The notes under the pieces were generated by a model that was not told the origin of the DNA, ran no database searches, and saw only the letters and a program-made list of their open reading frames with translations. Made by a program: the position numbers and the translations under genes. This document shows positions 16,186-23,594 of a stretch of 64,000 nucleotides of DNA, piece after piece (the stretch's first letter is position 1; each line of letters opens with the position of its first letter). Origin of the DNA: Rhizobium sp. ASV8 (lineage in GTDB: Bacteria; Pseudomonadota; Alphaproteobacteria; Rhizobiales; Rhizobiaceae); NCBI RefSeq assembly GCF_016429255.1, contig NZ_JAELUG010000010.1, forward strand, positions 1 through 64,000. The letters run 5' to 3'.

Positions 16186-16965
16186 ATGCAATGCCCAGCA
16201 CCGGCGAACACTTTGGCCTCGACCGACAGCGATCAATACGCACGACAGCCAATGACGCTTCTGCTGAAAAACGAGCGAGAGAACACATTGGAAGATAATC
16301 AAGGAGGGGTGGTCGACTTCGGCCGCGTACGGCAATTCATTACCGACAACCTTCCCATTCTGCCGGTTCCTGGCGTTCCGGAGATTCGGCTCCATAAAGC
16401 AGGCCCGTGCAGCGGTTTGCGTCGCCTTGCAGAAAGGGACCCACAGTTCGGATCACCTTATTGGGCGCATTATTGGGGAGGAGGCTTGGTGTTGGCCCGC
16501 TATCTTCTCGATAGGCCGGAAACCGTGGCGGGCCGCCATGTGGTCGATTTGGGCGCCGGTTCGGGAATCGTTGGCATCGCAGCGGCAAAGGCAGGCGCCA
16601 TGGACGTGTGCGCAACCGACATCGATCCCTATGCGGTCGAAGCGATCGGTCTCAATGCAAACTTGAACAATGTCGTCATTCGAACCGTCCTTGCCGATCT
16701 CACGACAGGCCGGCCACCGTCGGCGGACATTATCTGCGTCGGCGATCTATTTTACGAGGCAGCTCTTGCGGAAGATGTTACGGAATTTCTGGATAGCTGC
16801 CTGGTATCGGGCATTACGGTTTTGATCGGCGACCCATGGCGCGCCCATCTACCCGCATCGCGACTTCGTCTTCTGGCGGAATATGCCGTGCCAGATTTCG
16901 GCCTTGGCGCTGGAAGCCCTCGGCAAAGCGGCGTCTTCGCGTTTGAAAACAATGAGCAATCATAG
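16186..16965 (+). CDS. METTL20-like class I SAM-dependent protein methyltransferase
   Basis: The product is up to 259 residues. A Rossmann methyltransferase core starts with HVVDLGAGSGIVG at 118-130 (motif I), then DIDPYAVEA at 145-153 and GDLFYE at 186-191, the post-II (D/E)xx(F/Y)(F/Y) motif of the METTL20/METTL21 lysine methyltransferase group. The N-terminal VPEIRLH and PYWAHYWGGGLVLARYLLD are also typical of the Agrobacterium METTL20 homolog, known to methylate ETF-beta and ribosomal L7/L12. It faces against the phage late operon between the small terminase and DUF6362 genes. Residues 1-40 look non-conserved, so the start may be the ATG at 16252. The substrate here is unknown. Confidence 0.8.
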   Translation: MQCPAPANTLASTDSDQYARQPMTLLLKNERENTLEDNQGGVVDFGRVRQFITDNLPILPVPGVPEIRLHKAGPCSGLRRLAERDPQFGSPYWAHYWGGGLVLARYLLDRPETVAGRHVVDLGAGSGIVGIAAAKAGAMDVCATDIDPYAVEAIGLNANLNNVVIRTVLADLTTGRPPSADIICVGDLFYEAALAEDVTEFLDSCLVSGITVLIGDPWRAHLPASRLRLLAEYAVPDFGLGAGSPRQSGVFAFENNEQS

Positions 16966-17027
16966 AGAAGGCTTCAGATCGAAGCATAGCGGCAGGTGCG
17001 GGTTCGGACCGACAATGTCGCCGCAAT

Positions 17028-17693
17028 CTAGGCTTTCAACTTGGCTCGGCGGCGGTTGGCGCGCTCCAGCCGCTTGGCAAGTTCAGCGAGCTCGGGGCTT
17101 GCCGCATCGAATACGGGCCGGGCGTCGTCCGGCAGCCAATGCATTTCATGCTTGATCGTGGGCGGCTTCACTCGCTCCGAGCCGCCAGCCGAATTCGGCA
17201 TCATCGGCGCAATGCGCGACCAGTCGGGCTCCTGCAATATCGGCGAAACAGCGAGAAGCGTGCGGGCTATGTTCTGAAATTCGCTTTGGATACGCCGTTC
17301 TGCCGTACGCCGTACCCGACCGGTTCGCCCACAAAAATCCCGAAAAGATCCGGCGACAAAGGGGGCGGCGAGACAAACGGACCAGCGCGAGAGCAGAACG
17401 CGGCGCTCCTCATCGCGAACATGGATCCGCAGCCATTCCTGCAGTACCTCTTCCGCTCGGCTGATCGCGGCAGCGCTCGGACGATAGCGCACGCGGACAT
17501 CCGCATGGTCCATCTGCTCGGGCAAAACCTCCGGCCAGAGCGTACGCATTCTGTCCGGCCGGACACCGCGAACATCAAGGTGGACCATCGTATCCGCGGC
17601 CTCGATAAAGCGAGCACGGATGATGAGGCTCAAATCGGCGATTTCCGCCGCGTTGCCGGAAAGATCATCAAACCGCAAGGCGTGTCGGTGCAT
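17028..17693 (-). CDS. DUF6362-like phage protein
   Basis: The product is 221 residues from the ATG at 17693, which has a GGAGAG ribosome site and overlaps the preceding gene by 26 bp. An upstream frame to 18035 would cover that gene and is rejected. The N-terminal half (RARFIEAADTMVHLDVRGVR, then LWPEVLPE and SAAAISRAEEVLQEWL) matches the DUF6362 pattern, and a putative helix-turn-helix follows (GRTGRVRRTAERRIQSEFQN). The C-terminal ERVKPPTIKHEMHWLPDDA is a separate conserved-looking patch. DUF6362 genes occur in the early region of alphaproteobacterial phages. A role in late-gene control is conceivable but not shown. Confidence 0.6.
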   Translation of the reverse strand: MHRHALRFDDLSGNAAEIADLSLIIRARFIEAADTMVHLDVRGVRPDRMRTLWPEVLPEQMDHADVRVRYRPSAAAISRAEEVLQEWLRIHVRDEERRVLLSRWSVCLAAPFVAGSFRDFCGRTGRVRRTAERRIQSEFQNIARTLLAVSPILQEPDWSRIAPMMPNSAGGSERVKPPTIKHEMHWLPDDARPVFDAASPELAELAKRLERANRRRAKLKA

Positions 17694-18084
17694 CAAGTCG
17701 TCTCTCCAATTCCCAATAAAGCAAGGTCCGCAGCGTCGCGCGAACCGGCCACGGCCGCCGCGCCACTGCGTCCACGCGCAGTGAAGCAAGTGCGATCTCG
17801 TCGAAGGCGCCAAGTAAGTCGCCCGGGCGCTGAAGCGCCCAATCCTGGCGTTGAGCGAGAACATCGGAAACGGCACCAATCGTATCGGACCAAAGTTCAT
17901 CACGATTGTTGGCGGTCTGGCGGATACAGCGCAGCACGAAGACCAGATGACCATCGCCATAGCGCCCGCGAATTTCCTGCATCGTCCCACGCGCATGGCT
18001 CTCGGCCGGCGCGCGCCGACGATGAACCGGAACAAGCTTTATGCCGAGACCATCGAGAAGAAGATCAAGTTTGCCTTTGCTCAT
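17668..18084 (-). CDS. Uncharacterised phage early protein
   Basis: The product is 138 residues, beginning MSKGKLDLLLDGLGIKLVPV. An AGGAGG ribosome site lies 11 bases upstream. It is basic and helical, with GRYGDGHLVFVLRCIRQTAN and NNRDELWSDTIGAVSDVLAQ in the middle. I recognise this layout from rhizobial and other alphaproteobacterial prophages, where it precedes the DUF6362 gene, but know no function. It could be a DNA-binding accessory protein. Confidence 0.55.
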   Translation of the reverse strand: MSKGKLDLLLDGLGIKLVPVHRRRAPAESHARGTMQEIRGRYGDGHLVFVLRCIRQTANNRDELWSDTIGAVSDVLAQRQDWALQRPGDLLGAFDEIALASLRVDAVARRPWPVRATLRTLLYWELERRLDAPTRLAV

Positions 18085-18140
18085 TGACCCAACCGCCTCC
18101 TTTCACAGACGTCTTTGCTAGCTTTGCTGCCGGGAACCGG

Positions 18141-18428
18141 TCACGCCACGTTCCCTGAGGCTGCAGCAGCAGAGCTGGTCGATCTTGGCTTGAAAAAAGC
18201 TTCTGCTTTGGAGAGCGCCTCGACTTTCGCACCGTCGCGCAGCATCGGCGTATTCAGATAGGCGACCATCGCTTCCCCTGCGGCCGCCTTTGCAGCATCC
18301 TGCGTCGCAAAGACGATCGGCTCGCCTCGCCGATCTCTGAGAATCTCGTTCGTCGCCCGGTGGACCTTGCGAATCCAGCCGAGATAGCCGTCGGCAACGG
18401 CATCGGTTCCAATTTGAAATTCATTCAT
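18141..18428 (-). CDS. Small uncharacterised phage protein
   Basis: The ATG at 18428 follows a strong GGAGGAG ribosome site and opens 95 residues, beginning MNEFQIGTDAVADGYLGWIR. It contains EILRDRRGEPIVFATQDAAK, a substrate-like pattern, and ends in a low-complexity Ser/Ala tail. The frame continues upstream to 18611 but that would overlap the membrane-protein gene without a ribosome site. No function recognised. Confidence 0.5.
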   Translation of the reverse strand: MNEFQIGTDAVADGYLGWIRKVHRATNEILRDRRGEPIVFATQDAAKAAAGEAMVAYLNTPMLRDGAKVEALSKAEAFFKPRSTSSAAAASGNVA

Positions 18429-18510
18429 GGCAAACTCCTCCGGCCGGCAATGCCAGGCCCGCTTGTTGGATTTCGATTTTTTTGATGAAGCGACGTCGAT
18501 TATCGCGACG

Positions 18511-18720
18511 CTATTTTGCCTGGTGTACCGGCATCTTCGAATGGCTGGCACGATCTCCAGCCGCGCGAAAATGACGCTGATCACCCTCCGGGGCGCCGAT
18601 GTCCTCGTCATCCGGTATGGATGTCAATCTCGAAATGATCGACCTCACCTCGGCCAGCATCAGGCCGAAAAAGAGAGCGACTCCGAGACATGCGAGGAAG
18701 CTTTCAAGCATCACAATCAT
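18511..18720 (-). CDS. Small single-span membrane protein
   Basis: The product is 69 residues, beginning MIVMLESFLACLGVALFFGL. One transmembrane helix covers residues 4-24 and the rest is polar with many Asp/Glu and His. The start overlaps the stop of the zinc-ribbon gene as ATGA, indicating coupled translation. It could act in the envelope, for example in exclusion or lysis timing, but nothing specific is visible. Confidence 0.5.
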   Translation of the reverse strand: MIVMLESFLACLGVALFFGLMLAEVRSIISRLTSIPDDEDIGAPEGDQRHFRAAGDRASHSKMPVHQAK

Positions 18721-18923
18721 ACCAAGCTCTCCTCTCCGGATTGCTCTGGCGCAAGCATGGAGCCGAAGGTTTCCCTCGGTTTTACGGTCGCATTGCAGCC
18801 TTCACAATGCAGCTCGATGACCTCGGCAATCGACAAGGCCCGATCGCAGATCGGACAACCCCAGAAATGATCAAAGCCACTTCCCTGGAGATTTGGTCTC
18901 CTGCCGCTCCTGCTCACGCTCAT
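18717..18923 (-). CDS. Small zinc-ribbon phage protein
   Basis: The product is 68 residues with two CxxC-like pairs: WGCPICDRALS and ELHCEGCNATV. This is a compact zinc-ribbon suited to binding DNA or protein. It lies early in the leftward operon, near the repressor, and overlaps both neighbours by ATGA. The role is unknown. Early phage zinc-ribbons often regulate transcription. Confidence 0.5.
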   Translation of the reverse strand: MSVSRSGRRPNLQGSGFDHFWGCPICDRALSIAEVIELHCEGCNATVKPRETFGSMLAPEQSGEESLV

Positions 18924-19045
18924 GCCGCCACCTCTTCAAATTCAAATGTCCACCGAACATCGAGGAAACCTCCATGCTCGGCCCCGCAGCGAAATTCATC
19001 GCTCGCAGCTTGATAAACACCAATTATGTTGATAAAGATGTTCAT
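18920..19045 (-). CDS. Possible 41-residue leader gene of the leftward operon
   Basis: An ATG at 19045 opens 41 residues (MNIFINIIGVYQAASDEFRC, ending TFEFEEVAA) that finish in an ATGA overlap with the zinc-ribbon gene. The start lies within an operator-like palindrome and has no good ribosome site, so the frame may instead begin elsewhere or be untranslated. The coupling at its end is the main support. Confidence 0.3.
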   Translation of the reverse strand: MNIFINIIGVYQAASDEFRCGAEHGGFLDVRWTFEFEEVAA

Positions 19046-19064
19046 GTCAACATGATTTATGTCG
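19024..19064. promoter_or_regulatory. Operator-promoter region between repressor and leftward operon
   Basis: Contains ttatgttgataaa (19024-19036) and the palindrome CATGTCAACATG (19043-19054), then a ttatgtcg partial copy. The 13-mer ttcatgtcaacat (19041-19053) recurs in inverted orientation at 19994-20006, on the far side of the repressor gene. Spacing and repetition fit repressor operators controlling both the repressor and the leftward operon. The binding protein is inferred to be the adjacent CI-like protein. Confidence 0.65.
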
Positions 19065-19086
19065 TTAAATTTGCAAAGGTCGGAAA

Positions 19087-19875
19087 ATGCAGAGATCAAT
19101 GGGCGAACGACTGAGAGCGGCGCGAGAAGCCGCAAGTTATCCATCGGCAACGAAGGCGGCAGAAGCGCTGGGGGTGAGCCTTTCCACCTATCGCGCCCAT
19201 GAAAACGGTCAGAACGAATTCAGCGCCGAAATCGCCAATCGCTACGCCAAGAAATTCGGGACGACCGCCGGCTATCTACTGACCGGGGAAGGATCGAATA
19301 AGATTGCCCGCACGGCAGCACGCATTGTCACATCCTTCGATCCAGACGAACTCGACAACGAAGGTTTTGCCGAGGACGGCGGAGAAAACAGCTATAGTAG
19401 GGAACATTGGCAGCCGCAGATCGCCGGTGCGACGCCGGAGGTGGATGTCAAGCTCGGCGCTGGCAGCGGCGTAGTTGGAGAGGTCATCAATCTGCCTGTC
19501 GGCTCGGGGAACGTTGCCGGGCACAAGATCGTGGCGGAATGGCTTATCCCCACCGGCTATCTACGGAATGAGGCAAAGGCCTCACCGAACCACACCATCA
19601 TCATGGAAGTGATCGGTGACTCGATGCAGCCAACCTATATGCCCGGCGACCGAGTTATCGTCGACCTCTCGCAGAACCAGATGACGACCGATACCGTCTA
19701 CGCCATTAGCGACGGCTATTCCGAGCCACAGATCAAGCGCCTGCAGCGTGTGCCTTTCAGCCAGCCCGGCGAGGTCAAGATTATCTCGGACAATCCGGCA
19801 CTAGAGACTTTCACGGTAGAGCTGGCACGCCTGACGATCATAGGTCGCATCTGTGGACATATTGCCCGCAAGTAG
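19087..19875 (+). CDS. CI/LexA-like prophage repressor (HTH + S24 peptidase)
   Basis: The product is 262 residues. The HTH region (about 5-66) contains TKAAEALGVSLSTYRAHENG, and the C-terminal S24 domain has the Ser in VIGDSMQPTYMPGD (Ser179) and Lys in PQIKRLQR (Lys217), the catalytic dyad used for self-cleavage. A possible Ala-Gly cleavage site is in KLGAGSG near 125-126. It would maintain lysogeny and be inactivated during the SOS response. It is divergent from the early operon and flanked by operator-like sites. Confidence 0.85.
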   Translation: MQRSMGERLRAAREAASYPSATKAAEALGVSLSTYRAHENGQNEFSAEIANRYAKKFGTTAGYLLTGEGSNKIARTAARIVTSFDPDELDNEGFAEDGGENSYSREHWQPQIAGATPEVDVKLGAGSGVVGEVINLPVGSGNVAGHKIVAEWLIPTGYLRNEAKASPNHTIIMEVIGDSMQPTYMPGDRVIVDLSQNQMTTDTVYAISDGYSEPQIKRLQRVPFSQPGEVKIISDNPALETFTVELARLTIIGRICGHIARK

Positions 19876-19982
19876 GAATGCGCCGCTCGGTCGGCTGCAG
19901 GCTGGGCACCCGATCTCCACTTCTTCGATAGAGGCCTGGCGACCCTTCAAGGAACACCTTCAGTGTTTCTTTCGAGGCAAAT

Positions 19983-20014
19983 AAACATAAATAATGTTGA
20001 CATGAATTATGTTT
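19983..20014. promoter_or_regulatory. Operator-like palindrome downstream of the repressor
   Basis: The arms aaacataa (19983-19990) and ttatgttt (20007-20014) are exact inverted copies that surround atgttgacatgaa (19994-20006). That core is the inverted twin of the operator at 19041-19053 and contains the near-palindrome ATGTTGACAT. It lies in front of the rightward genes at 20.1-21.0 kb. A regulator, probably the repressor, would act here on rightward transcription. Confidence 0.6.
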
Positions 20015-20137
20015 GATGACAATCTCCTCTGCAGAGCCAATCGTCCCTAAGGGAATGAGCCCGAGTAAGCCCTCAACAGCTTGCGCGAAGCCCGCGAAAC
20101 CCGAAGGAGCTGTGGATAGCGAAGGAGAAGGCCATCA

Positions 20138-20206
20138 ATGCATGCAGAGATCGACACCGCTACGGCCGAACTCCCGGGAGCATCGAATAAAGAGACGGAG
20201 CAATGA
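20138..20206 (+). CDS. Possible 22-residue peptide gene
   Basis: ATG at 20138 follows GGAGAAGG and opens MHAEIDTATAELPGASNKET plus EQ, ending in an ATGA overlap with the next gene. This may be a leader peptide for translational coupling. It is too short to judge on composition, so confidence is low. Confidence 0.25.
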   Translation: MHAEIDTATAELPGASNKETEQ

Positions 20207-20589
20207 CGATGCAAACCGTGGCTTTTTCTTGCGACTATTCATTCGATGAACTCAGCATTCGTCTCTGTGATCGCTGGGAAGGTGGATTGCTGCTCTATGG
20301 GTACGCGGAGTTGACATCGGCCGGCGCCGACTATGAAGATGAGTTCTATGTCTCGGCAATCCGCCTGGAGAGCGGCGCACGCCTGACGAGACCAAACGGT
20401 CAGGCCATCGCCAACAATTTCGAAGCCGAATTGTTTCGAAGGATCGCTGCAGTCATTGAAGACGATAGAACCCACCCCGGGCGACACGCCGCCGCGTTTT
20501 TTGCCGACGAATTGGAGCAATTCAGGGAAACCGATTCCAATCGCTCCGATAAGACGAAGCGGGAGCAACGCCTCGAAGCCTCGGCCTGA
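20203..20589 (+). CDS. Uncharacterised protein at the prophage right end
   Basis: The product is 128 residues, starting MTMQTVAFSCDYSFDELSIR. It has an N-terminal beta-rich half and a C-terminal helical half (NNFEAELFRRIAAVIEDDRT and ADELEQFRETD). No family is recognised. It follows the palindromic operator region and may be a prophage gene expressed with the next gene. The GGAGCA ribosome site supports the start. Confidence 0.5.
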   Translation: MTMQTVAFSCDYSFDELSIRLCDRWEGGLLLYGYAELTSAGADYEDEFYVSAIRLESGARLTRPNGQAIANNFEAELFRRIAAVIEDDRTHPGRHAAAFFADELEQFRETDSNRSDKTKREQRLEASA

Positions 20590-20642
20590 GACCTGAGCCC
20601 CTCACTATAACGAAATAGAAAGACACGGAGGCGGCAATCGCC

Positions 20643-21038
20643 ATGGACATCGCCCAGGAAGAATTCGAGGAAATTCGTTTGCTTGAGGAGAGGCTGCATC
20701 GCTCGGAAATTCGCCAGTCTCCGAATGCAGTCGCAGAATTGCTTGCTGAAGGCTTTGTCGAATTCGGCAGCTCCGGCACGATATATGACGACCGCGAAGA
20801 GCTCATCGCGCTCCTGACCGCAGAAAAGACGGCGCAAGTCTCTCTCCCTTTGATCGCGTGCGATTACGCTTTTCGATCCATCTCGCCCGATGCCATCTTG
20901 GTGACCTATCGGACCATTCGAACAATCGATGAGAAAACGCCGCCGCGGCACGCTTTGCGCAGTTCGATCTGGCAGCGGATCGACGGCCGCTGGCAGATGA
21001 TATTTCATCAGGGAACACTCACCACACCGACCGCTTGA
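20643..21038 (+). CDS. NTF2/DUF4440-like small protein
   Basis: The product is 131 residues. LLAEGFVEFGSSGTIYDDRE near 35-55 and the ending SSIWQRIDGRWQMIFHQGT are characteristic of DUF4440/SnoaL-like NTF2 folds, in which the pattern V..L....F.E.G..G..Y.R is common. Such proteins bind small hydrophobic ligands or act as simple enzymes. It has a GGAGGCGGCAATCGCC ribosome region. It may be the first chromosomal gene beyond the prophage. Confidence 0.65.
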   Translation: MDIAQEEFEEIRLLEERLHRSEIRQSPNAVAELLAEGFVEFGSSGTIYDDREELIALLTAEKTAQVSLPLIACDYAFRSISPDAILVTYRTIRTIDEKTPPRHALRSSIWQRIDGRWQMIFHQGTLTTPTA

Positions 21039-21105
21039 TCGCAGAGGAAAATCCGGGCCGCAATACCCTGCCAGCGGCAATCGAGGCACTTAGAACGGCG
21101 CGGGC

Positions 21106-21759
21106 TTAGCGCGACCACGGAACGTTGCCGTTGCCCTTCGTGTCTGCGGCCAGTCCGAGGCTGTCGGCCATTCTGATGAGATCGGCGACGGAATCTGCGT
21201 GCATTTTACGCATAACTTGGCCGCGATGAACCTTCACGGTAATCTCGCTCAGACCGATCTCCGCGGCAATCTGCTTATTCAAAAGGCCACGCGCGACCAG
21301 AGCCATCACCTCGCGCTCGCGCGGCGTCAGCGAGGCGAAATGCTCGTGAAGGTCGACTGTGGCAGCTTGCTTTAGCAGGCGAGCCCGATCCAGCTCCAGA
21401 GCCTGCCGAATTGCGTCGAGCAGGTCCTGTTCACGAAAGGGCTTGAGAAGAAATTCCACTGCGCCCGCCTTCATGGCTCGCACAGACATGGGGACATCGC
21501 CGTGGCCGGTCAGAAAGATGATCGGCGTCAGATAGCCGGCCCTTGTCAGTTCATCCTGAAAGTCGAGACCGCTTGCATCCGGCATTCGAACGTCGAGGAC
21601 GATGCAGGCAGGGCCGCTTGAACGGGGATGCTGCAGGAAGTCCCTTGGCGAGGCAAAGCCGCGCGTATCATAGCCAACGGAGCGCAGAAGGCTGTCGAGC
21701 CCGTCGCGCACGGAGGGATCGTCATCGATCACATAAACGGCCGGTCGCTGATCCTGCAT
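21106..21759 (-). CDS. FixJ-family response regulator
   Basis: The product is 217 residues. The receiver domain (about 1-120) has the acidic pocket DDD at 12-14, the phospho-acceptor Asp56 in IVLDVRMPDASG, and the switch Lys in LLKPFREQDLL. The C-terminal LuxR-type HTH has LTPREREVMALVARGLLNKQ and IGLSEITVKVHRGQVMRKM. It is 3 bp downstream of its cognate kinase gene and probably activates transcription when phosphorylated. The signal is unknown. Confidence 0.9.
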   Translation of the reverse strand: MQDQRPAVYVIDDDPSVRDGLDSLLRSVGYDTRGFASPRDFLQHPRSSGPACIVLDVRMPDASGLDFQDELTRAGYLTPIIFLTGHGDVPMSVRAMKAGAVEFLLKPFREQDLLDAIRQALELDRARLLKQAATVDLHEHFASLTPREREVMALVARGLLNKQIAAEIGLSEITVKVHRGQVMRKMHADSVADLIRMADSLGLAADTKGNGNVPWSR

Positions 21760-21762
21760 GCT

Positions 21763-22827
21763 CTATCCCCTCGCCTTTCCGTCCAGTGGTAGGGTGAAGC
21801 CGAATACTGTCCCATGTGGAAAATTCGGCGCCGCGTACACGGAGCCGCCATGCGCTTCGACGATCGAACGACTGATGGCAAGTCCCATTCCCATACCGTT
21901 TGCTTTGGTCGTGTAGAAAGCCTCGAATATCTTATCGAGCCTGGCCGGCGCTATGCCGATACCCGTGTCGCGTACACTGACCGTAATCTTGCTCTCAGCG
22001 GCAGCAGCACTGACAAGCAACTCGCGCACGTCGGCGCTGACATCCGCCAAAGCTTCGATCGCGTTCACAATGAAGTTGAGGATCACCTGCTGAAGCTGCA
22101 CACGATCGCCGGCGACGAGAGGCAAATCACTGGCGAGCTCGGTTCGAAGCAGTATCTGGTTTTTCCGGATTTCATTGCGGACAAGCTCCAGCACGTCGTC
22201 AATCGCCTCCGCCAGATCGACCATGTCACGCGAAGGAGACGATCGCGCAACAAGCCTGCGAACGCGACCGATAACATCGCCTGCCCGACCGGCATCCGCC
22301 ACTATCCGCTCGATGGCTCTGCGAGCCTCGTCGTAATCGGCGGGTGTGGCCGCCAACCAGCGAAGCGCGGCATTGCCATTTGCCGTGATCGCGGTGATCG
22401 GCTGGCTGACCTCATGAGCTATGGAGGTACCAAGTTCGCCGACAATCATGAAACGGGACATCCGCGCAAGTTCGGATTGCGCCTCCCTCGCCCGTGCGTC
22501 GATCGTCTCGATCCTGATGGCCAAATAGGTCGTTGCGCCGATGGCGACAATACTCAGGGCACTGTTGACCAAGCCCGCCTGGGAGGCACCGTGCCGGGTT
22601 AGAAAATAGCTCAGAATGGTGAGGGCGGCACAGGCAATGCCGACGACCGCGATGGCGCCGGTTCGCCCCGAGCGAACCGCCAGCAGGATCACCGAAACAT
22701 AGAGAACTGCAAAGGCGATTTCCAAATCCGTAATGGTGTCGCCGATAAAAATTAGGCCGGCGAGAACCGAGATACCGAACCACAGCACAGGCATCTCGGA
22801 AAGATATTTCAGAAACTCGCGCCTCAT
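21763..22827 (-). CDS. Membrane sensor histidine kinase
   Basis: The product is 354 residues from the ATG at 22827, which has an AAGGA ribosome site. A longer frame up to 23055 lacks one. The N-terminus has about four transmembrane helices (residues 12-105). The H box is IAHEVSQP with His138, followed by an N box in QQVILNFIVNAIEAL, and G boxes in RDTGIGIAP and GMGMGLAIS. It lacks a PAS domain, so it may sense through its membrane segment. It forms a pair with the adjacent FixJ-like regulator. Substrate or signal not identifiable. Confidence 0.88.
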   Translation of the reverse strand: MRREFLKYLSEMPVLWFGISVLAGLIFIGDTITDLEIAFAVLYVSVILLAVRSGRTGAIAVVGIACAALTILSYFLTRHGASQAGLVNSALSIVAIGATTYLAIRIETIDARAREAQSELARMSRFMIVGELGTSIAHEVSQPITAITANGNAALRWLAATPADYDEARRAIERIVADAGRAGDVIGRVRRLVARSSPSRDMVDLAEAIDDVLELVRNEIRKNQILLRTELASDLPLVAGDRVQLQQVILNFIVNAIEALADVSADVRELLVSAAAAESKITVSVRDTGIGIAPARLDKIFEAFYTTKANGMGMGLAISRSIVEAHGGSVYAAPNFPHGTVFGFTLPLDGKARG

Positions 22828-23594
22828 GCATGTCGTCCTTGTGTCAGGGTTTCGGCACTCGCGTGCACGAATGGCAAACTGCCTCAGCCCAAATCCGAAA
22901 ACAACCGCAGCCTTCATAGGCCGCGCCGGAGCGACGGGCCTATTCATCCGCAAGCCGGCAAGGTGTTGTCGCCATTGACGTGCGAAACCGATGGAGCTCT
23001 TGACCCAAGAGCCGCCCCGGATGGGATGGGATCGGATCGGATCGGATTTGATCAAACCCCACGGTCATGGTTGTCATTTCCTGCATCGCGCTTGGGGAGA
23101 CGCCGGCCTTGGCGACGCCGGAGAATTGCAAGGCTCTTTCTGTTAAGCCATGCTGCCCAACGAAGCAGCAGGCGCGTTTGCTTCACAGACAAAAAACCGC
23201 GAAAAAACAAACGCGTAGCCGATCGCATGAGTGCATGGGCGCCCCAAAGCAACGCCAGCATGACCATCAAACCGACACGGTCCCTGACCCGTTCGGTTCG
23301 CGTCCGAGCACCACGCTTTTCGCGAGGCTGGCGGGACCTTTGCGCATCGGCTCCGTTTCGGTTGCTTCTGCTACGAGCTTCCAGGAAACGGCCAAGTTCT
23401 TCGTTGTCTCTGGGCATGATGATCCATCCCGCAGCCGGACAGGCCGCGCGAGCGCAGACCGCCCATGTTGGCGATCTGCTGGAAGCCCATGCGCTAGGTC
23501 CTGCCTTGGCTGCCTATTAATTTCCAGGGTTCAATTGGGTCGGTCGCCACCTCGGTCGGCGGCGACCCCTCTGCATCCGATCCGACCGCGTGCT
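22828..23594. other. 767-bp region without a confident gene
   Basis: Several overlapping frames are open on both strands here but none has a good ribosome site plus protein-like composition. A minus-strand frame at 23052..23417 (121 residues, one hydrophobic patch) is the most plausible but I do not accept it. The segment includes a pentamer repeat array at 23020-23054. Confidence 0.4.
23020..23054. repeat. Seven tandem GATNN pentamers
   Basis: The sequence reads gatgg gatgg gatcg gatcg gatcg gattt gatca, a degenerate period-5 array about 195 bp upstream of the kinase start. Period 5 arrays can change length by slippage. Confidence 0.6.

Noticed and set aside
17139-18158. A 339-codon plus-strand frame over the phage early genes
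   Set aside because: It is antisense to three coupled genes with ribosome sites and encodes an Arg/Ser/Pro-rich improbable protein.
23052-23417. A 121-codon minus-strand frame with one hydrophobic patch
   Set aside because: The ribosome site is poor and most of the sequence is Arg-rich low complexity. It overlaps the pentamer array.
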